From NCBI GenBank assembly GCA_027485815.1, contig JAIXQE010000112.1, positions 1 through 48,938 of the forward strand: DNA of 48,938 nt. Direction: 5' to 3'. A model generated the notes under the pieces. It was not told the DNA's origin. It was given only the letters and a program-made list of their open reading frames with translations, and made no database searches. Shown here one piece after another: positions 23,524 to 31,740 of the stretch (position 1 is the first letter of the stretch; the number at the start of each line of letters is the position of its first letter). The position numbers and the translations under genes were made by a program. Source of the DNA: Opitutaceae bacterium (GTDB taxonomy: Bacteria; Verrucomicrobiota; Verrucomicrobiia; Opitutales; Opitutaceae).

Positions 23524-24003
23524 TCAGGCGAAGCGATCGAGCGCGGCACCGGTGAGCCGGCACAGCTGCCACTCCGGGAGCCGCTGCGCGCCGAGTCGCT
23601 CGTAGAACGCGATCGCGGGCTGGTTCCAGTCGAGCACGTTCCATTCGAGGCGCCCGCAGCCGCGGGCGCGGGCCAGGCGCGCCACGTGGCGGAGGAGGGC
23701 GCCGCCGATGCCGCGGCCGCGGAGCGTCGGCGTGACGAAGAGGTCCTCCAGGTGGAGGCCGGGGCGCGCGAGGAAGGTCGAGTAGGTCGGGAAGAACAGG
23801 GCGAAGCCCGCGGGCTCGCCCTGCCAGAGCGCGAGCACGCATTCGGCGGCCGGCGTGCCCGCGGGGGGAAAGAGGGTGGCGCGCAGGCGGTCCTCCGTCG
23901 CCTCGACCTGGTCAAGCAGGCGCTCATAGGCCGCGAGGTCGCGGATGAAGCCGAGGATGACCGGCACATCAGCCGGGTTGGCGGAGCGCAACGCGAGGGA
24001 CAT
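23524..24003 (-). CDS. GNAT-family N-acetyltransferase
   Basis: Acetyltransferase of 159 residues. The acetyl-CoA site appears as LEDLFVTPTLRGRGIGGALL (R/Q-x-x-G-x-G/A) around residues 85-104, followed by RLEWNVLDWNQPAIAFYERLGA, typical of the diamine acetyltransferase-like subgroup (SSAT relatives). The acceptor may be a polyamine or other small amine; this is not certain. It lies 75 bp beyond the second CFA-like methyltransferase on the same strand and may be the last gene of that unit. The 127-bp region between it and the Hpt gene holds no gene. Confidence 0.85.
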   Translation of the reverse strand: MSLALRSANPADVPVILGFIRDLAAYERLLDQVEATEDRLRATLFPPAGTPAAECVLALWQGEPAGFALFFPTYSTFLARPGLHLEDLFVTPTLRGRGIGGALLRHVARLARARGCGRLEWNVLDWNQPAIAFYERLGAQRLPEWQLCRLTGAALDRFA

Positions 24004-24078
24004 CGGGGCATCCCGGCGGGACCCGGGGCGGAAAGCGAACCTTTCGCCGGGCGGATGCGGCCTAGGCCCGCGCCCGGC

Positions 24079-25089
24079 TCAGGGCTTGCGGAACCGGTAG
24101 TGGCTGACGATCCACTCCGCGCCGTGGCGGTAGCCCCAGAGCTCCGCGCACGCGAGGTAGAAGACCCGCCAGTAGGCCCACCAGCGGATTTCCTGGCCGG
24201 CGCCGTAGGTCTGGCGGAACAGCGGGAGGATCTCGGCGCGGTGCCGGTCCATGTTCTGCAGCCAATGCTCCGCCGTGCGCTGGTAATGGGTGCCGTCGAC
24301 CTTCCAGTCGGCCTCCAGCCGGAGGTCATCCTGAAAGGCCAGGAGCAGGTCGTGCGACGGCATCTGGCCGCCGGTGAAAAAGTACCGCGACATCCAGTCC
24401 GTCTGGTCCCGGGCCACGAAGTGATACGCCAACCGCTGGTGGGTGAAGATGTGGACGAACAGCAGGCCGCCGGGGCGGAGCCACGCCGCCACCTTCGCCA
24501 GCAGGCGCTGGTAGTTCTTCATGTGCTCGAACATTTCCACGGAAACGACGCGGTCGAACTGCGCCGCGGGCAGCTCGAGGGTGTTCATGTCCTGGGTGAG
24601 GATGCGGACGTTGGTGAGCCCACGGCGGCGGGCCTCCGCCTCGATGTGTTCCCGCTGGGTGCGCGAGTTCGAGACGCCGGTGATGCGGGCGCGTGGGAAG
24701 CGCTCGGCGAGATAGAGGGAGAGCGAGCCCCAGCCGCAGCCGAGCTCGAGGATGTCCTGCCCGTCCGCGATCTGCGCGCGCTCGACGTAGAGCGCGAGCA
24801 TCAGCTCCTCGGCCTGGTCGAGCGTTTCGGTGCCGGTCGGGTAGAGGCAGCCCGAGTACTTGAGGCGGCGGCCGAGGCAGAGCCGGTAGAACTCGGTCGG
24901 CACCTCGTAGTGCTGTTCGTTGGCGGCCCGGGTGTCCTCGGCGATCGGCCGCGTGCGCAGGTCGGCGACGTACGCCTCGCGCTGGTAGCGGCCCGTCTCC
25001 TCGCGCAGCCGCTGCGCCAGCAGGCGCCGGATGCCCCAGCGGAGCAGCGGGTCGGGCAGGAGGTCCTTTTCGAGCAGGGTATCGATCAT
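24079..25089 (-). CDS. SAM-dependent methyltransferase, CFA-synthase family (second copy)
   Basis: Protein of 336 residues in the cyclopropane-fatty-acid synthase superfamily. Landmarks: [27 protein letters not shown], the SAM motif [35 protein letters not shown], and [20 protein letters not shown]. The HYEVPTEFY and KYSGCLYP segments resemble the CFA-like group also found in eukaryotes rather than bacterial Cfa. Its substrate may be unsaturated phospholipid acyl chains. It is shorter than Cfa and lacks its N-terminal lipid-binding extension. Its ATG overlaps the DUF1295 stop (ATGA), so the pair is translationally coupled. Confidence 0.85.
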   Translation of the reverse strand: MIDTLLEKDLLPDPLLRWGIRRLLAQRLREETGRYQREAYVADLRTRPIAEDTRAANEQHYEVPTEFYRLCLGRRLKYSGCLYPTGTETLDQAEELMLALYVERAQIADGQDILELGCGWGSLSLYLAERFPRARITGVSNSRTQREHIEAEARRRGLTNVRILTQDMNTLELPAAQFDRVVSVEMFEHMKNYQRLLAKVAAWLRPGGLLFVHIFTHQRLAYHFVARDQTDWMSRYFFTGGQMPSHDLLLAFQDDLRLEADWKVDGTHYQRTAEHWLQNMDRHRAEILPLFRQTYGAGQEIRWWAYWRVFYLACAELWGYRHGAEWIVSHYRFRKP

Positions 25090-25892
25090 GGGGAAGGCGG
25101 GGCCGACGGGCGGCGGGGGAACCACGGGACGAACGCGCTGGTGGTCGCCTGATAGCGGCGGTAGGCGTCGCCCTTGCTCCGCAGCGACTGTTCCTCGGTC
25201 AGCGGGATGCCGGTGACGCGCAGGAGCAGGTAGAGGATGGTCACGGGCGCGGTGACGGCGACCCAGCCGCCCGGCGAGCCAAGGGCGAGGAGGAAGAAGG
25301 CGACCCACACGAGCCATTCGCAGAAATAGTTCGGGTGCCGGCTGTACCGCCACAGGCCGCGGTCGCAGACGGCGCCGCGGTTCGCCGGGTCGCGCTTGAA
25401 GGCGGCGAGCTGGGCGTCGGCCAGCGCCTCGCCCAGGAGCGCGATCACCCAGAGCAGCGCCCCGGCGAACTCCAGCGGGTGCCACGCCGGCGCGGGATTG
25501 CGCGCGACCAGCAGGAAGGCGAGTCCGAGCCAGACCACCGAGGCCGCCTGCAGCTGGAAAAAGCCGAACATCTTCGGCGCGAAGTTGCCGGCCCAGTCCC
25601 GCCGGAGCAGGGCGTAACGCGCGTCCTCCACCGGGTGGTGGCCCGCCACGCGGCGCAGCAGGTGCGTGCCGAGGCGGAGGCTCCATAGGCCGCCCAGGGT
25701 CGCCACGAGGGCGCGGCGGGGTCCCCAGCCGCCGGCCGCGTACGCGTAGAAGCCCGCAAGGCCGGCGAACGCGTACGACCACGCGACGTCGACGATCCCG
25801 TAGTTGTTCAGCCGTCGCGCGAACAGGTAGAGGGCCGCGAACGCACCCGAGAGGCCGGCGAACGCGAGGAGGAACAGGGCGGCGGCGGACAT
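25086..25892 (-). CDS. DUF1295 membrane protein (steroid 5-alpha-reductase-like)
   Basis: Integral membrane protein of 268 residues with about six or seven helices. It shows the DUF1295 hallmarks [14 protein letters not shown] near residue 28, [15 protein letters not shown], and the C-terminal [19 protein letters not shown] followed by [19 protein letters not shown]. The RHPNYF motif is shared with steroid 5-alpha-reductases and isoprenylcysteine methyltransferases and binds a nucleotide or SAM cofactor. In other bacteria DUF1295 genes cluster with cfa and DUF1365 genes, as here. A reductase role on a fatty acyl intermediate is plausible but unproven. It overlaps the downstream methyltransferase gene by ATGA. 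Confidence 0.88.
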   Translation of the reverse strand: MSAAALFLLAFAGLSGAFAALYLFARRLNNYGIVDVAWSYAFAGLAGFYAYAAGGWGPRRALVATLGGLWSLRLGTHLLRRVAGHHPVEDARYALLRRDWAGNFAPKMFGFFQLQAASVVWLGLAFLLVARNPAPAWHPLEFAGALLWVIALLGEALADAQLAAFKRDPANRGAVCDRGLWRYSRHPNYFCEWLVWVAFFLLALGSPGGWVAVTAPVTILYLLLRVTGIPLTEEQSLRSKGDAYRRYQATTSAFVPWFPRRPSAPPSP

Positions 25893-25900
25893 CGCGGGTG

Positions 25901-26434
25901 TTACGCCCCGGCCGGCGCCGCGGACGCCCGCCGGAGGCGTCCGGCGGTGCGGGTCAAGGCGGGCACGAGGGGAAGGTACAGCAGCGCCGCCACCAGCGGG
26001 GCGGTCACGAGCCAGGCGGTGAACGCGTGAACGCCCGCCCAGCCGAAGCGCGCGAGGAACTCGCCCCACGAGGCGCCGGCGAAGGCCCCGAGCATCGTGT
26101 CGACGCTGAAGGCGCCGGCCGGCGCGCCCCACAGGCGCTCACCGGCGCGCACGTAGGGCAAGATCAGGAGCAGCTGGAGCGGCCCGAGGAGCTGATTCCA
26201 GCCTTGGAGCAGGGGCTGGTTCAGCCGGAGCGCGATCCCCACGGCGAGGTTGAGCAGCGAGGTGAAGCCGAGGAAGGGGAACAGCGAGCAGACGGTGCCG
26301 ACCGCGAGGGTGGCCGCGAGCTTCCGCGGGGTCACGCCCTGCACCAGTTGGCGCCGGAGGGGGTCGAGCAGGCGCCGGCGCCAGAAGCCCCCGGCGGGCG
26401 GCCCCGGCGGGAGCTCCGGGGAGGGGGCGCTCAT
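25901..26434 (-). CDS. DUF2062 membrane protein
   Basis: Protein of 177 residues with the DUF2062 pattern: a basic amphipathic start ([20 protein letters not shown]), then [31 protein letters not shown]-like and [18 protein letters not shown], and two more helices. The function of this family is unknown; it is often near lipid or glycan genes. Start ATG 26434 overlaps the DUF1475 stop (ATGA). It is followed after 8 bp by the DUF1295 gene. Confidence 0.85.
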   Translation of the reverse strand: MSAPSPELPPGPPAGGFWRRRLLDPLRRQLVQGVTPRKLAATLAVGTVCSLFPFLGFTSLLNLAVGIALRLNQPLLQGWNQLLGPLQLLLILPYVRAGERLWGAPAGAFSVDTMLGAFAGASWGEFLARFGWAGVHAFTAWLVTAPLVAALLYLPLVPALTRTAGRLRRASAAPAGA

Positions 26435-26826
26435 GCGAGCAGGTAGATGCCCACGCCGGTGGCGGCGAGCAGCGCGGGCAGCACCGGCGACCCGGCGTTC
26501 GGACGCGTGATCACCGGGGTGAGCGACCCATCGGCCGGGATGCGGAACAGCTCCCGCAGGCAGTAGGTCGCCATCGCGAGGTTGCCCAGCGCGAGGATCG
26601 CCACGAGCCACAGCAGGCGCGCGGCCGCCGTCGGCTCCTTCCACGCCACCCACAGGTAGAAGGTCACGAAGCCCCAGTACGCATCCGCCATCGCCGCGAT
26701 GAACCACGGGTGCGCCCAGACCGATCGCGGCAGCTCCGACAACGGCGTGTGCAGGCTCGCCCACACGGTCACCCCGAGCATCGAGGCGAGGATGAGGACG
26801 AAGAGGAGGCGAAGGGCGATGACCAT
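26431..26826 (-). CDS. DUF1475 membrane protein
   Basis: Small membrane protein of 131 residues with four helices (about 3-23, 40-62, 70-90, 112-130). The segment ADAYWGFVTFYLWVAWKE is typical of DUF1475. Its role is unknown. It sits 12 bp after the Cfa-like gene and overlaps DUF2062 by ATGA, so it is part of the lipid-modification unit. The C-terminal half is variable. Confidence 0.8.
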   Translation of the reverse strand: MVIALRLLFVLILASMLGVTVWASLHTPLSELPRSVWAHPWFIAAMADAYWGFVTFYLWVAWKEPTAAARLLWLVAILALGNLAMATYCLRELFRIPADGSLTPVITRPNAGSPVLPALLAATGVGIYLLA

Positions 26827-26838
26827 CGGGGCGGGCGC

Positions 26839-28116
26839 TCAGAGCGCGGGGTTGTTGGCGCGGCTGTGCAGCGTGTGGACGACCGAGATGTTCCGCCCCG
26901 CGAAGGCGGCCTCGCAATAGCAGAGGTAGTAGGTCCACTTGCGGATGAAGCGGTCGTCAAAACCCAGCGCCCGCACCGCGTCGAGCCGCGCGTGGAAGGT
27001 CTCCCGCCACAGGCGCAGCGTGCGCGCGTAGTCGGTTCCGAAGTCATCCAGCGCGTGCAGCGTGAAGCCCCCGGCGTCCGCCAGCAGCCCGTTCATCCGG
27101 TTGAGCGACAACAGCAGCGAGCCGGGGAAGACGTGCTTCTGGATGAAGTCCACCCCGCGGCGGAATTCGTCGTACCGCGCGTCCGGACAGGTGATGAACT
27201 GAAGGGCGACGAGCCCGTGCGGCGCCAGCAGGCGGGACACGGCCTGCGCGAACACCGCCTGGTTGCGGTGGCCGACGGCCTCGAGCATCTCGATCGACAC
27301 GATCTTGTCGAAGCGGCCGGTCAGGTCCCGGAAATCGCGCAGTTGCACGTCGACGCGGTCGGCGAGGCCGGCGGCGGCCACCCGGCGCCGGGCGAGCTCG
27401 TGCTGCGCGGGCGATAGGGTGATCGTGGTCACGTGGCAGCCGCGGGTGCCGGCGGCGTGCAGGGCCCAGCCGCCCCAGCCGGTCCCGATCTCGAGCACGC
27501 GGTCGCCGGGTTGCAGGCGCAGGTGGCGGCAGAGGGCCTCGTTCTTCTCGCGTTGGGCCGCCTCAAGGGAGAGGTCCGGCGCGCCCGCGGGCCAGCGGGC
27601 GGAAGAGTACATCAGCGAGGGGTCGAGCCAGAGCGCGAAGAAATCGTTCGAGAGGTCGTAGTGCTCCGCGATGTTGCGCCGCGCGATCCGCCGGGTGTTC
27701 GGCCGCAGCAGGTGCCCGATCCGGTTCGCCCCGCGCAGGAGGTTCAGCGCCCAGCCGCGCGCCCGCCGCGAGCCCGAGAGGGTCGGCGCCGTCTCCACGT
27801 TGCGGACAAAGTGCGCGATCACCGCCGTCAGGTCCGGCGTCTCCCAGTCGCCGTCCACAAACGCCTCCCCGAAGCCGATGTCGCCCGACCAGAAGCATTT
27901 CCGGAAGAACGCCTCGCGGCGCACGCGGATCAGGGCGTGGGGTCCGGCTCCCGCCGGGTCGCCGATGAGGTGCGCGTCACCGCCGGGCAGCTCCAGCCGC
28001 AGGCACCCGCGGTCCATCCCGGAGAGGGCGTCGAGCACGAGGCGACGGGCGAACGAGGGCTCGGTGGCGCGGGCGGCGGCTGATCCGGGCGAGACGGTGG
28101 TGGAGGGGGAACTCAT
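26839..28116 (-). CDS. cfa: Cyclopropane-fatty-acyl-phospholipid synthase-family methyltransferase
   Basis: Protein of 425 residues, full length for the Cfa family, which transfers the SAM methyl group to the double bond of phospholipid acyl chains at the membrane surface. Visible: the N-terminal lipid-binding part (FWSGDIGFGEAFVDGDWETP), AEHYDLSNDFFALWLDPSLM with SSARW, the SAM motif VLEIGTGWGGWALHAAG, IVSIEMLEAVGHRN and the C-terminal RNISVVHTLHSRAN. The active-site Cys of E. coli Cfa falls at FITCPD here. The amine-oxidase/DUF1365/cfa order suggests the methylation product is further processed, not only cyclopropanated. It overlaps the DUF1365 stop by ATGA. Confidence 0.9.
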   Translation of the reverse strand: MSSPSTTVSPGSAAARATEPSFARRLVLDALSGMDRGCLRLELPGGDAHLIGDPAGAGPHALIRVRREAFFRKCFWSGDIGFGEAFVDGDWETPDLTAVIAHFVRNVETAPTLSGSRRARGWALNLLRGANRIGHLLRPNTRRIARRNIAEHYDLSNDFFALWLDPSLMYSSARWPAGAPDLSLEAAQREKNEALCRHLRLQPGDRVLEIGTGWGGWALHAAGTRGCHVTTITLSPAQHELARRRVAAAGLADRVDVQLRDFRDLTGRFDKIVSIEMLEAVGHRNQAVFAQAVSRLLAPHGLVALQFITCPDARYDEFRRGVDFIQKHVFPGSLLLSLNRMNGLLADAGGFTLHALDDFGTDYARTLRLWRETFHARLDAVRALGFDDRFIRKWTYYLCYCEAAFAGRNISVVHTLHSRANNPAL

Positions 28117-28985
28117 GACGCGGACGGGGCGGACGGGAGCGGGGCGGGCTTGAGGGAGGCGTGGGGCCGGTAAAGATCCCGCTGGTCGGCGGCGCGTGCC
28201 GCCTTGGCGAACCAGGGCACGCGCTTCGCCCACAGCAGGAGGGCGTGCCAGTGAATGAGGGCGATGACCCGCAGCGTGAGCAACGGATACTTGAGGGTGA
28301 ACCACGCGAGGCGGCCGGTGGTGAGCGTGCGGCGCGGCCCGGCAAGGGTGCTGGTGAGGGTGCGCTCCTCGCCGACGTAGTCGTCGATGCGGATGGCGAG
28401 CTGGTCCCCGGGCAGGCGCAGGTGAAAGTCGAACGCGACATCCACGTCCGAGTAGGGGGACACGTAGAACTGCTTCGGCACCCGGAGGCGGAAGACGCCC
28501 CGCCCCGCGTCCGCTGGGTCCGCGGGGACGAAGAACGGCTTCATCTCGCGGAAGGTGTTGGTCACCTCCGCGATGGCGCCGAGCGGCCGCCCATCCCGGT
28601 CGCGGCAGAAGTAGAAGGAGACCGGGTTGAAGAGGTAGCCGGCGATGCGGGGCAGGGTGACTAGCAGCACGCTACCGTCCCCGAGTTCGATCCCGTGGCT
28701 CCGGAGGTAGGCGGCGACGCGCGCCTTGAGCCCGGGGGTGGCGCCGGCGGCGGCCGCGGGCGCGGCGGGGCCGGACGGATGGCGCGGCTCGTCCACGGGG
28801 AGGAAGTCGCGGTCGTGCAACGCGTAGAGGTGGCGGCGGTTGTGGCCGAACAGGCCGATGCGGCGGGGCAGGTCCGGCAACTCGTCGAGATCGAGCGCGA
28901 AGAGGAAGATCCGGTACGCGAAGCGGTGGCGCCGCGGCGAGAACCGGGCGTGCATCACCTCGCATTCGTACAGGCAGGACTTCAT
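28113..28985 (-). CDS. DUF1365 family protein
   Basis: Protein of 290 residues with the DUF1365 signatures: an N-terminal LYECEVMHARFSPRRHRFAY, DLDELPDLPRRIGLFG, LVTLPRIAGYLFNPVSFYFC, EVTNTFREMKPFFVP and KQFYVSPYSDVDVAFDF. The function is not established. It is nearly always coupled to an FAD amine-oxidase-like gene and a cfa-like gene in Proteobacteria, including the photooxidative-stress (RpoE/ChrR) regulon, and the same trio is present here. An Ala/Pro insert (about residues 70-85) is specific to this copy. Start ATG 28985 fits the family N-terminus. A 132-bp gap upstream holds twin TTGC boxes. Confidence 0.9.
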   Translation of the reverse strand: MKSCLYECEVMHARFSPRRHRFAYRIFLFALDLDELPDLPRRIGLFGHNRRHLYALHDRDFLPVDEPRHPSGPAAPAAAAGATPGLKARVAAYLRSHGIELGDGSVLLVTLPRIAGYLFNPVSFYFCRDRDGRPLGAIAEVTNTFREMKPFFVPADPADAGRGVFRLRVPKQFYVSPYSDVDVAFDFHLRLPGDQLAIRIDDYVGEERTLTSTLAGPRRTLTTGRLAWFTLKYPLLTLRVIALIHWHALLLWAKRVPWFAKAARAADQRDLYRPHASLKPAPLPSAPSAS

Positions 28986-29054
28986 CTTCGGACCAGCGTC
29001 GGGACTACGTCCGCGGGGTCGGGGCGGATGCGGGCGCACGGCGGAGGCGGGAAG

Positions 29055-29083
29055 ACGCAACCCGCCCGCGGCGCCGGTGGCAA
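29055..29083 (-). promoter_or_regulatory. Twin TTGC boxes upstream of the DUF1365 gene
   Basis: On the minus strand TTGCCA (29083-29078) and TTGCGT (29060-29055) are 17 bp apart in the 132-bp gap between the FAD protein and DUF1365 genes. This could be an internal promoter for DUF1365-cfa and downstream genes with a leader of about 65 nt. Confidence 0.35.
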
Positions 29084-29117
29084 GGACGCGATCGTGAAAT
29101 CTCCGTGCGCCCGCCGC

Positions 29118-30410
29118 CTAGCCGCGCGCCGCCCAAGGATCGCGGCCCAGAAGCAGCTCCGCCACCCGGACCGCGCTCAGCAGGCCATCCTCGTGGAAGC
29201 CATAGCGTTGCCAGGCCCCGGCGTAATAGGTCTCGGTGGCACCCCGGGCAGACGCGTTCAGCCCAGGGATCTCCGCCTGGGCCCGCACGGCGCCCAGGCT
29301 GAAGAGCGGATGCTCGTAGGCGATGCGGCGCAGCACCCGGGCGGGATCGATCGCTTCGGGTCGCCCGATGCTCACGAAGTAGTTCTCCCGCTCGGAGACA
29401 CCCTGCAGGGAGTTCATCCAGTAATGCGTGGCGGTGGCCACGCGGCCGTCCGGCCCCGGGTTGATCTCGTAGTTCCAGCTCGACCAGGCCAGCCGCGTGC
29501 GCGGCATGACCCGCGCGTCGGTGTGCACGGTCGCGGGGTTGGGCTGATAATGGAATTCGGCGAGGGTGTGCCGCTCGGCCGGGGTCGGATCGGCCAGCAG
29601 CCGCAGCGCCTGATCCCCGTGGCACGCGAGGATCACCCGGTCGAAGCGCGCGGTCGCGCCGTCTGCGGTGGTGATTTCCACGCCGCCGCCCCCACGCCGG
29701 ACCCGCGCCACCGGGCAGCCGGTGCGGATGCGGTCCCGCCAGCCCGCCGTCAGCTTCTCGACGTAGGTGCGGGCGCCGCCCTCGACCGTCCACCACGGGT
29801 GCTGCGTGTGGAGGCCGAGGAAGCCGTGGTTATGGAAGAACCGCAGGAGGGTGGTGGCGGGGAACGCCAGCATCAGCTCCGGCGGGGTGCTCCACACCGC
29901 CGAGCTCATCGGCACGAGGTAAAGGTCGAGGAAGTCCTGCCCGTAGCCGCGGCGCCGCACGAACTCCCCGAGGGATTCCGCGCCGGCCGCCGGATCCTCG
30001 AGCGCGGCCACCGCCTCGCCGTTGAATCGGCTGATCGCCCGCAGCAGCCGCCAGAAGCGCGGGCGCAGCAGGTTGCGGCGCTGCGCGAACAGGTGGTTCA
30101 ACGAGGAACCGCAATACTCCAACCCGCTCGCCGTGTGGCGGACGCTGAACGACATCGAGGTCGGCTTCACCGGCACCGCCAGCTCCCGGAACAGCCGGTT
30201 GAGGTGGGGGTAGGTGACCAGGTTGAAGACCATGAACCCCGTGTCGAAGGCGACCTTCCGGTCGGTCCCCGGCTCGGGGACGTCCACGGTGTGCGAGTGA
30301 CCGCCGATCCGCGGGTCCTGCTCGAAGACGGTGACGTCGTGCGCGTGGCGCAGGAAGTGCGCGCAGCCGAGGCCCGCGATGCCGGAACCGACGATGGCGA
30401 GCGAGGGCAT
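29118..30410 (-). CDS. FAD-dependent amine-oxidase-like oxidoreductase (UfaD-like candidate)
   Basis: Flavoprotein of 430 residues with the dinucleotide-binding start LAIVGSGIAGLGCAHFLRHA, then VFEQDPRIGGHSHTVDVP, FDTGFMVFNLVTYPHLNRLF and a C-terminal GAWQRYGFHEDGLLSAVRVA that closes the FAD site. This is the family annotated as amine oxidase or NAD/FAD-dependent oxidoreductase that pairs with DUF1365 and cfa. In Rhodobacter sphaeroides a member (UfaD) works with methyltransferase UfaM in making methylated furan fatty acids. That precedent suggests desaturation of a methylated acyl chain here, but is inference. It lies 50 bp after the desaturase gene. Confidence 0.85.
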   Translation of the reverse strand: MPSLAIVGSGIAGLGCAHFLRHAHDVTVFEQDPRIGGHSHTVDVPEPGTDRKVAFDTGFMVFNLVTYPHLNRLFRELAVPVKPTSMSFSVRHTASGLEYCGSSLNHLFAQRRNLLRPRFWRLLRAISRFNGEAVAALEDPAAGAESLGEFVRRRGYGQDFLDLYLVPMSSAVWSTPPELMLAFPATTLLRFFHNHGFLGLHTQHPWWTVEGGARTYVEKLTAGWRDRIRTGCPVARVRRGGGGVEITTADGATARFDRVILACHGDQALRLLADPTPAERHTLAEFHYQPNPATVHTDARVMPRTRLAWSSWNYEINPGPDGRVATATHYWMNSLQGVSERENYFVSIGRPEAIDPARVLRRIAYEHPLFSLGAVRAQAEIPGLNASARGATETYYAGAWQRYGFHEDGLLSAVRVAELLLGRDPWAARG

Positions 30411-30460
30411 GGGCGGGAGCGGTGGCGAGAGAGTTGGCGCCGCGGCCCGGGCTTCCGGCC

Positions 30461-31609
30461 TCAGCGGGCGTCCGGCTGGGCGTCGGTCGCGCGCTCGGTG
30501 GCGGGGGCGCCGTCGGCCTTTTCGGGGAGCTTGGTCCCCGCGGCGGTGGCGGTGGCGACGGCGATGGCGGCCGCGGCAGGGACCACCCGTTTAAGCGGGG
30601 AAACGTCGAAGTGGACCTCGCGGGCCTGGCGCGCGGCCGCGATGCTGTGCGCGTGGTCGGCGCGCGCGGCCTCCTCCATCACGGACTTCGGCACGGCCTT
30701 GAGGCCCCAGATGAAGCCGGTCCACGAGAGCGCCTTGAGGCCGTAGTAGGTGAGGTCGAGCTCCCACCAATAGAAGCCGTTGCGGGTGGACGACTGGTAG
30801 CGGTGGTGGTTGTTGTGCCAGCCCTCGCCCAGAGTGATGAGGGCGAGGATGAAGCTGTTGCGCGAGTCGTCGCTGGTGTTGAAGCGCCGGCGGCCCATCA
30901 GGTGCGCCATCGAGTTGATGCAGGCCGTGCCGTGGAACAGCGCGGTGGTGCTAATGAAGAAGCCCCACACGAGCAGCTGCCAGCCGTTCGTGCCCAGCCC
31001 CGGGGCGTGGACCGCGAGGAGCTCGCCGGTGCCGAAGATCGCGAGCCCGAAGAGCAGGGGCACCACCGTATCGAACCGGTTCAGCCACACGAGCTCAGGG
31101 AAGCGCGCGAGATCTTTAATGGTCGAGTAGTCGGTCGGAAAGTTGCGGCGGCTGGTGATCCAGCCGATGTGCGACCACCAGAACCCGTGCACGTGCGGCG
31201 AGTGCGCATCCTCCGGGTCGTCCGAGTGCTTATGGTGGTGCCGGTGGTGGTACGCCCACCAGAGCGCCCCGCGCTGCACTGTCGTGCCGCCCCACAGTGC
31301 GAGCAGGAACTGGCCGGCGCGCGAGGTGCTGTAGGTCTTGTGCGAGAAATACCGGTGGTAAATGCCGGTGACCGCGAACATCCGCACGAAATAAAGCGCC
31401 ACCGCGGTCCAGACCGCCACCGGACTCGCGCCCACCCAGATGACGCCCAGGCAGCCCAGATGCAGCACGATGAAGGGGATGCAGCGCATCCAGTCCACGC
31501 GGTCCGGCTCCTGCCGCAGCAGCGCCGGGTCACCCGGGGTGTAGTCGGAATCGATCCACTGTTTGAGCGCGGTGAGGGGACGGGACAGGCGGGCGGATCG
31601 TTCGGACAT
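30461..31609 (-). CDS. Membrane acyl desaturase (delta-9 type)
   Basis: Integral membrane di-iron desaturase of 382 residues. The three histidine boxes are intact: HRYFSHK, HRHHHKHSDD and GEGWHNNHHRY, and the hydrophobic segments fit four helices. Relatives are acyl-CoA or acyl-lipid delta-9 desaturases that make oleate/palmitoleate-type chains with O2. A C-terminal Ala/Thr-rich tail of about 40 residues (after FDVSPLKRVVP) is an extension. As first gene of the block it could supply the unsaturated chains that the two Cfa-like enzymes modify. Start ATG 31609 is preceded by twin TTGC boxes. Confidence 0.93.
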   Translation of the reverse strand: MSERSARLSRPLTALKQWIDSDYTPGDPALLRQEPDRVDWMRCIPFIVLHLGCLGVIWVGASPVAVWTAVALYFVRMFAVTGIYHRYFSHKTYSTSRAGQFLLALWGGTTVQRGALWWAYHHRHHHKHSDDPEDAHSPHVHGFWWSHIGWITSRRNFPTDYSTIKDLARFPELVWLNRFDTVVPLLFGLAIFGTGELLAVHAPGLGTNGWQLLVWGFFISTTALFHGTACINSMAHLMGRRRFNTSDDSRNSFILALITLGEGWHNNHHRYQSSTRNGFYWWELDLTYYGLKALSWTGFIWGLKAVPKSVMEEAARADHAHSIAAARQAREVHFDVSPLKRVVPAAAAIAVATATAAGTKLPEKADGAPATERATDAQPDAR

Positions 31610-31624
31610 GAGAAGGTCGGGTCG

Positions 31625-31653
31625 AGGCAACGGGGCCCGCCGTCGCCGTGCAA
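31625..31653 (-). promoter_or_regulatory. Twin TTGC boxes upstream of the desaturase gene
   Basis: On the minus strand TTGCAC (31653-31648) and TTGCCT (31630-31625) are 17 bp apart and end 15 bp before the desaturase ATG. Just upstream is an AT-type inverted repeat, GGAAAA (31669-31674) and TTTTCC (31681-31686) with a 6-nt loop, a possible weak terminator or operator. This suggests the lipid block is transcribed from here, separately from the glycosidase-like gene. Confidence 0.4.
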
Positions 31654-31740
31654 GCCGCCATTCGGGGAGGAAAAGGGTTTTTTTCCGCGGTGGCGCCCCC
31701 GCCGTGAAATCCTGCGCCCCGGCGCCCCCGGCGCCCGCCT

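Noticed and set aside
28695-30746. Plus-strand open frame opposite the DUF1365 and FAD genes
   Set aside because: Shadow frame; the minus-strand proteins have clear family motifs across the same region.
31700-31740. Repeated GGCGCC blocks before the glycosidase-like gene end as a terminator
   Set aside because: They can form a GC stem but no T-run follows in the direction of transcription.
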